A stretch of 58,482 nucleotides of DNA from contig JAQBPK010000284.1 of the NCBI GenBank assembly GCA_028287565.1, positions 1 through 58,482 of the forward strand, in the 5' to 3' direction. The stretch is from Vulcanimicrobiota bacterium (GTDB lineage Bacteria > Vulcanimicrobiota > Vulcanimicrobiia > Vulcanimicrobiales > Vulcanimicrobiaceae). The notes under the pieces were generated by a model. The model worked only from the letters and a program-made list of their open reading frames with translations. It was not told the origin of the DNA and made no database searches. The position numbers and the translations under genes are program-made. Positions within the stretch are counted from its first letter, which is position 1; each line of letters opens with the position of its first letter. Of the stretch, positions 15,832 through 23,102 are shown piece after piece.

Positions 15832-17442
15832 TTATGTGTGGTCTGCCATGGTCGTTGGCTTCGACGGGAGGCGACCCAGGACAACCTGCTGCGTCGTCGG
15901 ATCGAAAATGAAGCCGACGTACAGCATCCGGCGGGGATCGTACGTCTTGCCCTTGGAACGTACGTGATACATCACCAAGTTTTGGTCGTTCCAGCGCAAT
16001 CGGTGATCATCGTCGGCGCCCATTTCGGTCGCGCTCGCGCCGTGCTTCATATAGAGGGCCTCGCAGGCTGCATTCCAGCGTTCGTGCGCCCCCTCGACAC
16101 CGCGCTCACGGTCATAGTAGTGCGTGGCGATCGCATCGAGCACGTGGACTAACTGCGCGCCATGCTCGTATTCGCTATCGCGGTAGAATCGACGAGCGCG
16201 CGGCGAGACGACGATGCGCCCTTGGTAGCGCGCATCAACGAAGGCGACAAATTCGTCTGGGCCGATCGGCGCGACGGCATCGTCACCGAGAACGAGGCCC
16301 GGGGCGTCGTTTGCGGCTACAAGAGCGTCGCGCTCAGCGCGCCAGCGGTATTCAGCGTTGCGGGCACTGTGCGCCAGGTCTTCGGCGTCTTGCCGCTCTT
16401 CGAGCAGCCGTTGATTGTCCGCTTCGAGCTCTTTCCAGAAAATCTGCTGCTCGTCGAGCCGTGCCTGAAGCGCATCGCGTGCCGCGCCCGCAGCCGCCAG
16501 TTGTTGCTCGAGGTGCGCCAGATCTTCGCGGACCTGCGGGCCGATCGTGTCCTGTCGCAATCGGGCCTGGCGGTCGACCTCCCCGATCGTCAGCAGCGGA
16601 CGCGTAGCAAGCGAGAGTGCGGTCCGCGCCAGCGCGAGCCGCACGATGCGCTCGGTGGCGGGCAAACCTTCGTTGATCTGCGCGAGGCGCGCGCCCAACC
16701 ACAGTGGTGCCGTGTGTGGAGGATCGATCCAGCGAAATCCCGCCGGGTAGGTACGAACGCCGCCGTGGAATACGGAGCGATACCGGCCAACGCGATCCGT
16801 GAGAGCGAGGGCGGCTTCATGGTTAATCGTGAAGATGTGGGCTGCGCCGGCAAGGCGCTCCGCGAGGTCGCCGGGATCGACAACGGTGGGAACGCTGATG
16901 ACCAGGACCGGGAGCTGTCGTCCGGGGTTGGCAATTAGCTCGACGACGTAGTCAATGTCGGCGGCAGTCAACGCCGCGGGCACAGTGCTGAGCGGAATGA
17001 CATCGCGCAGTGCGACGTTCGCATCGCCGATGGCGTGCGCGACGAAGACTGGTGTACGCCGAGGCGCGTAAGGCGCTTCGACCGGTTGATCGACTGTGAC
17101 GCGGACGTCGAGCGCTACGCCGCTGCCGCGCGCCGCAATTTCCGTCGTCCAGCGCCGCGCGGGCACTAGGTCGTCGCGTTCTATTACCTGGATGACGAGG
17201 TGCTGGTCGTCCCGGTCTACGTTGATCTCCGCGCGATCGTTCGCTGCGCGGTGGCGGCCGACGTCGCCGGGCAGGTCGAGGCCCTTCAACCTGGCTTTCC
17301 GCGTGAGCCAGCGCTCGAGGATCATGAGCAGCCCGCCACGGTCGCCGATCCCTGCAAGGGCGAGGCGGATCGCGGTCTCGCGTATACCCGCGGCGCGCAG
17401 GTTGGGGTCGGCGGGCGGAGGTGGGACCAGCGGTATCGTCAT
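15832..17442 (-). CDS. Large coiled-coil protein of unknown family, defence-island style
   Basis: A 536-residue protein read from ATG 17442 (MTIPLVPPPPADPNLRAAGI); the longer frame to 17643 is not credible. Residues 1-120 are basic. Residues about 120-230 form an alpha/beta domain with TPVFVAHAIGDANVALRDVI, PVLVISVPTVVDPGDLAERL and GAAHIFTINHEAAL, a pattern I have seen in unclassified actinobacterial proteins of defence regions. Residues about 320-400 are a coiled coil (DLAHLEQQLAAAGAARDALQ). The last 130 residues end with a beta-hairpin-like YVGFIFDPTTQQVVLGRLP. No catalytic motif is evident. It stands alone between an IS relic and a gene-poor segment. Confidence 0.7.
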   Translation of the reverse strand: MTIPLVPPPPADPNLRAAGIRETAIRLALAGIGDRGGLLMILERWLTRKARLKGLDLPGDVGRHRAANDRAEINVDRDDQHLVIQVIERDDLVPARRWTTEIAARGSGVALDVRVTVDQPVEAPYAPRRTPVFVAHAIGDANVALRDVIPLSTVPAALTAADIDYVVELIANPGRQLPVLVISVPTVVDPGDLAERLAGAAHIFTINHEAALALTDRVGRYRSVFHGGVRTYPAGFRWIDPPHTAPLWLGARLAQINEGLPATERIVRLALARTALSLATRPLLTIGEVDRQARLRQDTIGPQVREDLAHLEQQLAAAGAARDALQARLDEQQIFWKELEADNQRLLEERQDAEDLAHSARNAEYRWRAERDALVAANDAPGLVLGDDAVAPIGPDEFVAFVDARYQGRIVVSPRARRFYRDSEYEHGAQLVHVLDAIATHYYDRERGVEGAHERWNAACEALYMKHGASATEMGADDDHRLRWNDQNLVMYHVRSKGKTYDPRRMLYVGFIFDPTTQQVVLGRLPSKPTTMADHT

Positions 17443-18252
17443 GGTGCACGCACGACGTTCGCGATGGATGTGCCTTTTCCACGCACTTTTTGACCAAGGC
17501 AGGCCTCTAAGCTCGCGGTCGTAGGCCGAAGCGGCACGTTGCCGGCGCGCCCGGGTCGCGCGTCGGCAATGCGAACTCAACGTGTACGTCCGCCCTGCCA
17601 CAGATTTTCGGTCGACCTTCATTGCAGGGCAACCATGCCCCATGCCGTGCCGTACCGGGATCGGAACCCTTGTGCCTTACTGCTTTGGCGCTGCGGCGGA
17701 CAAGCTGGAATGCTGTCTCCCTGATGGCGGGCGGGAACGACGGAGTCTATTGGACCGTGGACGGTTTGACGCCACAAACTCGCGAAACTCGACGCGTTCG
17801 GACGCGCGGTCGTGCCGCTCGGCCAGCTCAGCGAGTCGACTCACACGCTTACGTTCGGAGCGACGGCGACCAAGCTCGATCAGCAAGTCTGCTTTCGCCC
17901 TTTTTCAGGAGCCGGCTGACTCGGAATCCATAAACTGAACTTCGACCGTCACAACAAGCGTGCTCGTGACGTGCGATCCGGCTGGCACCGACCGAGCTCA
18001 CATCGGTCGAGATAATCCAGTCTGCGGAAATCGCAGAACGCGATCGCTTCAAGATAACGCAGCTCTGTCCGATACGCCGCGATATCATTGCGGAAGGAAC
18101 GCAGCAAGGCGCGGAGATGGCGACGGTGGCCGGCGATCGTCGCCGGGTCGCCGCGCGCGACGTGTACGGCTACCCAAACGAGGCGGGCCAATCGGCTGGT
18201 GATGCTGTTTCGGTCAGGGCGCGGCAGGCGCGCGAAAGGGCGCGCCCAAGCG
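17443..18252. other. Gene-poor stretch before the first repeat cassette
   Basis: About 800 bases with only fragmentary open frames on both strands. The best is on the minus strand (see 17949-18191). No RNA gene or IS homology was recognised. Confidence 0.35.
17949..18191 (-). CDS. Possible small hypothetical protein or gene fragment
   Basis: From TTG 18191 an 80-residue frame reads LARLVWVAVHVARGDPATIA, HRRHLRALLRSFRND and AYRTELRYLEAIAFCDF before the stop. Codon third positions are moderately GC-rich, as expected for coding sequence here, but there is no ribosome site and the upstream frame runs into the repeat cassette. It may be the tail of a lost gene. Confidence 0.25.
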   Translation of the reverse strand: MARLVWVAVHVARGDPATIAGHRRHLRALLRSFRNDIAAYRTELRYLEAIAFCDFRRLDYLDRCELGRCQPDRTSRARLL

Positions 18253-18340
18253 TTCGACGCGCGTGCTCGAAGCGGGCGGGTGTCATTCGATGTATCTCCA
18301 TCGGGTGACGGACTCGGCCGGTGTTCCCCCACCGGCCGAG
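18253..18340 (+). ncRNA. Structured element A of cassette 1
   Basis: Three consecutive hairpins: TTCGA/TCGAA (18253-18271), GTCATTCGATG-(6 nt)-CATCGGGTGAC (11 bp including two G-U pairs) and CTCGGCCGGTG-(6 nt)-CACCGGCCGAG (11 bp perfect). The wobble pairs form only in the plus-strand transcript. Conserved GCTATAGGTTGTGC follows. Whether it is transcribed is unknown. Confidence 0.4.
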
Positions 18341-18377
18341 TTGCTATAGGTTGTGCGAGCGGACTACCGTGCGGTCC

Positions 18378-18698
18378 TCACGACCACACGATGCCGCCTT
18401 CCGCCAAGTACATCTCCATGGACGCCATCGCGTCATCCTGGTGCTTGTGCAGCTTCATCGCCAGCAGGATCTCCGCGTGGTCCGCGGCGGCCTGGAGATC
18501 TTCCGCGACCGCTCCTTGCCGCCGCGATACGGTCGCCAGGAGAAGTAGCGACACGAGCCCGTTTGGACCGCACGAGCTCTCGTAGGTGAGGAACGCTTCG
18601 CGCAGCTTGCGTTCGCGTTCGGTGGCGGCGGACCGGGTCCAGTCGATCCCGAAGCGCGTGAACGTATCGGGGGCTTTGAACGGTACGACGTTTCTCAT
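18378..18698 (-). CDS. Conserved small helical protein of the repeat cassette (copy 1)
   Basis: A 106-residue protein starting MRNVVPFKAPDTFTRFGIDW. The middle and end are helical (ERERKLREAFLTYESS, LLLLATVSRRQGAVAEDLQA, ADHAEILLAMKLHKHQDDAM), with no membrane helix or known motif. The copy at 54502 differs at only three residues (T13A, A-to-S and M-to-T near the end), although the two genes differ at many nucleotide positions, mostly third codon positions. That pattern indicates selection on the protein. It lies between hairpin elements A and B and is transcribed opposite to them. Function unknown. Confidence 0.8.
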   Translation of the reverse strand: MRNVVPFKAPDTFTRFGIDWTRSAATERERKLREAFLTYESSCGPNGLVSLLLLATVSRRQGAVAEDLQAAADHAEILLAMKLHKHQDDAMASMEMYLAEGGIVWS

Positions 18699-18729
18699 GC
18701 TGCGTCGCTCCGCTGTGCGGGCCGGGTGG

Positions 18730-18821
18730 TCGACGCGGGCGCGTCGAATGGGCGGTCTGTCATTCGGTGGATTCTCCCATCGGGTGACGGGCCCGGTCAG
18801 TGTTACCGCACTGATCGGGCC
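18730..18821 (+). ncRNA. Structured element B of cassette 1
   Basis: Same architecture as element A: TCGACGC/GCGTCGA, GTCATTCGGTGG-(6 nt)-CCATCGGGTGAC (12 bp with three G-U pairs), then GGCCCGGTCAGTG-(6 nt)-CACTGATCGGGCC (13 bp with one G-U). On the minus strand the G-U positions become A-C mismatches, so the plus-strand RNA is the better folder. A further hairpin follows at 18833-18865. Confidence 0.4.
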
Positions 18822-18960
18822 GCTTCGTTGCGGATCATGTGCGCACGTTCACCGTGCGCGTGATCTACCGATCACATAGCACATTTCCGGTGTTTGGGGA
18901 ATACTCGCGCAGCTGCCGCGGCGCACTAGCGCAACTTGGACGTCTATGCGACAATGAAGC

Positions 18961-20070
18961 ATGATCGACTTGCGCCGTTTTTGCCTGCCTCTCGCCGCCG
19001 CACTGTGCGCGGCTGCGAGCCTCGCCGCTTCGCCGGTGGCCTCGAGCGACTTCATCGTCGGTCAAGCGCGCATCAGCGTCGCCGTGCCGGCCGATGCGCG
19101 CGGCGACGACTCGCGCCGGTTGAACATCGTCGTGTGGTATCCGGCCGCCGCCGGCTCCGCGACGCAGCCGATGGCCGACGGCCCGCCCGGCACGCCGTTC
19201 TTCGTCGAGGGCGTTTCGTCTCGCGATGCAGTGCTCGTCGCTTCGCCGGGCACGCTCCCGCTGATCGTCGCCTCGCACGGCTCAGGCGGGACGGCGTCCG
19301 GGATGGGTTGGTTCGCGGCCGGGCTCGCATCGCGCGGCTACGTCGTCGCCGCCGTCGATCACCCCGGCAACAACGCGCTCGCGCCGCAAACGGTTTCCGG
19401 CATCACGCTAAATTGGCTGCGCGCGAGCGACCTCTCGCGTACGATCGACGCCGTTCTCGCCGACCCGCGCTTCGCATCGCGGATCGATCGGACGCAGATC
19501 GGCGCAGCGGGCTTCTCGATCGGCGGGAACGCGGTGCTCGAGCTGGCCGGCGCACGCGCTGACTTGTCGGCGCTGCACGCCTATTGCACGCAGAAACCGC
19601 AGACGCCGGTTTGCAGCGGAGAGGCCAGTCGCCATCCCGGACTCATGCAGGATGCGCAGGCGCTCGCGCTGAGCGATGCGGCGTATCGCGACGCGCTGGC
19701 GCAGGCCGGCAACTCGTACCGCGATCCGCGCGTGAAGGCGGTCTTCGCGATGGCGCCTGCAGCGGTTCCGGAATTTGCCGCGGCGAGCTTGCGGACGATC
19801 GCGATCCCAGTCGAGATCGTCGCGGGGAGCGCGGATCCAGTCGTTCCCGTCGCCGACAACGCGATCCCGGTCGCCGCCGCGATCCCGGGAGCGCATCTCG
19901 ATCTGCTGGATCCGCCGATCGGGCATTTCACTTTCGTCACGCAGTGCGCCCCGGCCGGGACCGCCCAGCTCGCCTACCTGTGCGCGGACAGCGGGCCGGT
20001 ACGCGCAAAGGCACACGAGGCAGCGATCACTCTGGCGCGCGCCTTCTTCTCAGCGAAGCTGGTGCGCTGA
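18961..20070 (+). CDS. Secreted alpha/beta hydrolase, dienelactone-hydrolase/PAF-acetylhydrolase-like
   Basis: A 369-residue exported esterase-like enzyme. A signal peptide (MIDLRRFCLPLAAALCAAAS, cleavage near ASPVA) is followed by an alpha/beta hydrolase fold: LIVASHGSGG oxyanion loop, nucleophile elbow GFSIGG (about residues 184-189), acid in AGSADPVVP and histidine in IGHFTF. The layout (RLNIVVWYPAA opening, HPGNN after strand 5) resembles predicted dienelactone hydrolases of COG4188. Four cysteines in the second half may form disulfides. Start ATG 18961 gives the cleanest signal. A small gene follows 20 bases downstream. Confidence 0.85.
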   Translation: MIDLRRFCLPLAAALCAAASLAASPVASSDFIVGQARISVAVPADARGDDSRRLNIVVWYPAAAGSATQPMADGPPGTPFFVEGVSSRDAVLVASPGTLPLIVASHGSGGTASGMGWFAAGLASRGYVVAAVDHPGNNALAPQTVSGITLNWLRASDLSRTIDAVLADPRFASRIDRTQIGAAGFSIGGNAVLELAGARADLSALHAYCTQKPQTPVCSGEASRHPGLMQDAQALALSDAAYRDALAQAGNSYRDPRVKAVFAMAPAAVPEFAAASLRTIAIPVEIVAGSADPVVPVADNAIPVAAAIPGAHLDLLDPPIGHFTFVTQCAPAGTAQLAYLCADSGPVRAKAHEAAITLARAFFSAKLVR

Positions 20071-20089
20071 ACAGCGAAGAACCGCCACG

Positions 20090-20407
20090 GTGATCGACCA
20101 TAGCGTCTACCCGGACGTCGAGCACGGCGAGGAATTCGAGGACGACTACGACCGTGCCGACTACGTGCAGCGCATCTGTGCGGCGTGCGACTTCGGCGTA
20201 CCGCCCGATCGCGACACCGTCGCGCTCTTCCGCGGTTGGCGCGATGTGTTCGATCGCTTCCCCATTCCCGACTCGCCGTCGTACCATGCGTTGCGCGCCC
20301 ACTTTCGCTGGCCCGCCGTGCCGATCGAGCCCAGCTTCTATCCCGCACCGTGGGAAACGTTGGACGCACTCGAAGGGCGGGTCGATCCCTGCAGGGACCT
20401 CGTCTAG
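20090..20407 (+). CDS. Hypothetical acidic protein downstream of the hydrolase
   Basis: 105 residues from GTG 20090 (VIDHSVYPDVEHGEEFEDDY), 19 bases after the hydrolase stop and probably cotranscribed. It is acidic and aromatic-rich with FRGWRDVFDRFPIPDSPSYH and FYPAPWETLDALEG; no membrane segment and no family recognised. The start is chosen because upstream codons of the same frame lie inside the hydrolase gene. Confidence 0.6.
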   Translation: MIDHSVYPDVEHGEEFEDDYDRADYVQRICAACDFGVPPDRDTVALFRGWRDVFDRFPIPDSPSYHALRAHFRWPAVPIEPSFYPAPWETLDALEGRVDPCRDLV

Positions 20408-20545
20408 CGGTTCCACGTTCGCGAAGCACGGCCGCGGCGGTCTGCGGAGCCCTCGCAGACCAGCGACCATGCGCCGACCTGGATCGAGTTGGCGGACGTG
20501 GTGAAATGACGAACAGGCGCCTATTTCGGCGAGGCCAACGAGTTG

Positions 20546-21820
20546 CTAGTGATCTCGGGTCAGGAAGGCGTCAGCCATTTCATCTTGCTCGCTTCGTTTG
20601 ATGCCGAGCGCGCTCGCGACGTCGCGCCAATTGCGGACCGCGTCTGCGATGCGAGAGATGATCTCGCTTGCCTGACGGGCTTTGATGCGAAAATACGGCG
20701 CGACGGATCGCACGAGATCGAGATCGAGCGCATTGTCCGTCTCGTCGATGTTCAATGCTAGGCCGGTCGAGCGCGCGGCCGGATTCATGTCGTACGCCGG
20801 AGACAGACGCCAACCGCTGCCGGGCGTCAGGAGAAAGCCGTGGTTGCGGAGATGGTCATCGGTGTTAGACACCATCACGCTGAACACGATGCGAGACCAG
20901 AGCTCGATGAGATCCTCGCGTGGTGTAGCGCCGTGTGATGCGAGAACTTCGGCGATTTCGAGATAGCTCGCGCCCGCCGATGCGTCGTCGCCGTCGTTGC
21001 GTCCGGTCAGCGTCATCGCCGAAGCGAAGTGGATGCGCGTACCCGATTCGCTGCGATCGAAGCGCCGTGCCAAGAACGTATGCTCGGCGCTTGCGAACTT
21101 GCGGGCGTTACTAACCGGTACGCGTAGGCCGGACCGGTCTGCGAGCTGCTGAAGGACCGACTCCCATGCACCCACGTCGTAGTGATCCTTGACGCTGGGA
21201 AATTTTGCGACCCACAAATGTCCGTCGAGATCAACAACGGTTGCCTTCGGTCTCGCCCCGCCAAGCGACGCTCCCGGTGCTAGGAGCAAGCGAAGCCACT
21301 CATCTGTCGCCGAGTCGTCGCCGTTCGGGTCGTTTTCGATTGCGCGGCTCGCCGCCTCGAGCTTGCGCAGCCGAACGAACGGCGGCGCGGCGCTTCCGTC
21401 GCGGTTATCGAGGAACGGCCCGTCGGCTGCAAGTTTGTAGCGCAACGCTCCCGACCGAAACGCATCGTGCACGCCGAGCAAGTAGTCTGATTCGCCCAGT
21501 CCCGCGTTTCGCGGCACCAACCCGGCGCGCTTCTGTCGTTCGAACCGGCGTCGGATGAGTGTTTGTCCCCACCGATCGGGGCTCGAGTCCTTGAAGACGC
21601 CGAACGTCGTGCGCCCGTTCTTTGGGAATTGCGGCCCGGGAAAGAAGCCCAGGTCGGGATCGAGCGCCTGTTTTTTGAGCATCGCGTCTGCGAGCGCGGC
21701 GTCGTCGAACGTGAAGTCGAAGATCTCACCCGTTCGCCCTGCGCGCGCGCGTAATGTTCCGAGGCGCGTCGCCGGCTCGTCGCTGCTCCAATCGCGGTAG
21801 ACTTCGATTACGCCTTCCAT
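20546..21820 (-). CDS. hipA: HipA-type serine/threonine kinase toxin
   Basis: A 424-residue HipA toxin, a kinase that in known members phosphorylates a translation factor such as GltX and causes growth arrest. The N-terminal subdomain has FFPGPQFPKNGRTTFGVFKD and SSPDRWGQTLIRRRF. The core has SLGGARPKATV (P-loop-like, about residues 200-210), WVAKFPS, the catalytic loop NTDDHLRNHGFLL and the metal site AYDMNP, so all key kinase residues are present. It starts at ATG 21820, overlapping the hipB end by 13 bases. Its length is normal and it appears intact. Confidence 0.94.
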   Translation of the reverse strand: MEGVIEVYRDWSSDEPATRLGTLRARAGRTGEIFDFTFDDAALADAMLKKQALDPDLGFFPGPQFPKNGRTTFGVFKDSSPDRWGQTLIRRRFERQKRAGLVPRNAGLGESDYLLGVHDAFRSGALRYKLAADGPFLDNRDGSAAPPFVRLRKLEAASRAIENDPNGDDSATDEWLRLLLAPGASLGGARPKATVVDLDGHLWVAKFPSVKDHYDVGAWESVLQQLADRSGLRVPVSNARKFASAEHTFLARRFDRSESGTRIHFASAMTLTGRNDGDDASAGASYLEIAEVLASHGATPREDLIELWSRIVFSVMVSNTDDHLRNHGFLLTPGSGWRLSPAYDMNPAARSTGLALNIDETDNALDLDLVRSVAPYFRIKARQASEIISRIADAVRNWRDVASALGIKRSEQDEMADAFLTRDH

Positions 21821-22134
21821 CGAGATTCGCTTTTCGCACGGGCACGGCGCGGCAGTGCCGCATCTTGAAGGTCGCGGCCGAGCGGATCGGCCTGCGCAAC
21901 CGCATCGAGATCGCCATCGAGCCCCAAAACGTGCAGGACCGCCGCGTACGCACCGATCGTCACGCCCATGCCGCCCTTCTCGACGTTCCGGAGGGTCATC
22001 ACCGACATTCCCGCACGTTCCGCGACGAGCTTTGCCGACAGCCGGCGGCGCAACCGCGCGGTGCGGATGCGCTCGCCAAGGCGTGCAAGCCGGCGTTCCA
22101 GCGGCGGAAGCAGCGGCGCGATTCGCTTAGCCAT
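21808..22134 (-). CDS. hipB: HipB-type HTH antitoxin
   Basis: A 108-residue antitoxin and autorepressor. The Cro/C1-type helix-turn-helix is LGERIRTARLRRRLSAKLVA followed by ERAGMSVMTLRNVEKG (residues about 19-55). The C-terminal tail is basic and flexible, as in other HipB proteins. It is the first gene of the hipBA operon and overlaps hipA. The promoter region carries an inverted repeat fitting an HTH operator. Confidence 0.9.
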   Translation of the reverse strand: MAKRIAPLLPPLERRLARLGERIRTARLRRRLSAKLVAERAGMSVMTLRNVEKGGMGVTIGAYAAVLHVLGLDGDLDAVAQADPLGRDLQDAALPRRARAKSESRWKA

Positions 22135-22150
22135 GCCATTATTCTAGCAT

Positions 22151-22173
22151 ATACTACCGCTTTAGGCTAGTAT
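22151..22173 (-). promoter_or_regulatory. Putative hipBA operator
   Basis: ATACTA (22151-22156) and TAGTAT (22168-22173) form an inverted repeat with an 11-base spacer, 17 bases upstream of hipB in an AT-rich patch that stands out from its surroundings. Autorepression by HipB at such repeats is the family norm. Confidence 0.45.
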
Positions 22174-22210
22174 TATGGCGCTTTCGCGCGAACTCAGCCA
22201 GCCGAACGCC

Positions 22211-22651
22211 TCAGAAGAGTTCCTCGGCCAGCGCGACGATGATGTTCGCAGGGCCCCGCATGTAGCAGAGTCTGTACTTGTCCTCGTACTCGACCACCTC
22301 GCCGACAAGTTCGGCGCCTTCGGCGCGCAGGCGAGCGATCGAGTCGTCGACGCTTTCGACGGTAAACATGACGCTCCGGAGGCCCAGCGCATTCGGCGGT
22401 GCGATCGCCGGTTCGATCTCGACCAGTTTCGGACTGCGAAACTTCGTCAGCTCGAGCCGCCCGTGCCCATCTGGAGTCCGCATCATGACGATGTCGACTT
22501 GAACGCTTTTGAGCCCGTTGACGCGGTCCACCCAGGTGCCCTCGACCGGCATCCCGCCTTCGAATGTCATGCCGAGCGCGGTGAAAAAGGCGATAGCCGC
22601 TGAGAGGTCGTCGACGACGACACTGACGTGGTCCAATCTCTTGATGGTCAT
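22211..22651 (-). CDS. VOC-family (glyoxalase/bleomycin-resistance fold) protein
   Basis: 146 residues with the two beta-alpha-beta modules of the vicinal oxygen chelate fold. The first starts IKRLDHVSVVVDDLSAAIAF with FFTALGMTFEGG; the second starts GLRSVMFTVESVDDSIARL. Putative metal ligands are H8 in LDHVS, E in RLELTKF and E in VVEYEDKYRLCYM. It could be a lyase, dioxygenase or resistance protein; the substrate cannot be read from sequence. ATG 22651 has an AGGAAC site upstream. Confidence 0.85.
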   Translation of the reverse strand: MTIKRLDHVSVVVDDLSAAIAFFTALGMTFEGGMPVEGTWVDRVNGLKSVQVDIVMMRTPDGHGRLELTKFRSPKLVEIEPAIAPPNALGLRSVMFTVESVDDSIARLRAEGAELVGEVVEYEDKYRLCYMRGPANIIVALAEELF

Positions 22652-22814
22652 AACCCCGGTTCCTATAGCGGAGGCCGTGCCGATTCGTCCTCGATGTAGC
22701 CGTCGAGCGACGCATTGGTGATGTAAATCAACGTCGGGATACGAAAGAACTAGGCCGTTTCATGCGGGATACGCACGACCTCCTCCGTGTCGTCGATCGT
22801 GTCCCCGGGCGTGG

Positions 22815-22950
22815 TGTATGAGCCGGTCGATCTGAAGATTCCGAAGCTCCGTCGCGGCACTTATTTCCCGAGCTTTCTGGAGCCGCGGCGTAGGGCGGAT
22901 AAGTCGCTTGTCGCGGTGATGCAAGAAACATACATTCAAGGCGTCTCTTA
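22815..22950 (+). pseudogene. IS256-family transposase fragment
   Basis: A short frame reads IPKLRRGTYFPSFLEPRRRA and DKSLVAVMQETYIQGVS, the well-known N-terminal signature of Mutator/IS256 transposases. The match ends at about 22950 and no DDE core follows, so about 90% of the gene is missing. It lies between the VOC gene and the glycine-rich protein gene. Confidence 0.85.
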
Positions 22951-23102
22951 CATGATCGGCGCTCCGAAATTGGTGATCGTGTCGGGCACGATGTTCGCGC
23001 CAGTACGAGGCGGTATCGAGGCAGGTCCCGCTTCGGGCTGAAGAAAATCGGGGGCCGAGAGTTCGGCATTCGCCGGCTCGACCAGTCGCCAGGGGTGATC
23101 TG

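Larger units (their letters stand above)
18253..18903 (-). repeat. Duplicated cassette, copy 1 (structured elements around a small gene)
   Basis: This 651-bp unit matches 54374-55027 along its length. The order on the plus strand is element A (18253-18340), the 106-residue gene in antisense, element B (18730-18821), a fourth hairpin (18833-18865) and a tail ending in GGAATAC. Similarity stops at both edges. Here it sits just upstream of a secreted hydrolase gene; copy 2 sits at the 3' end of an isochorismatase gene. No transposase and no clear target duplication are visible. Confidence 0.85.

Noticed and set aside
18253-18340. Reading the cassette hairpins only as ordinary intrinsic terminators of the small gene
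   Set aside because: The same three-hairpin set occurs on both sides of the gene in the same orientation, lacks T-runs, and pairs best in the strand opposite to the gene.
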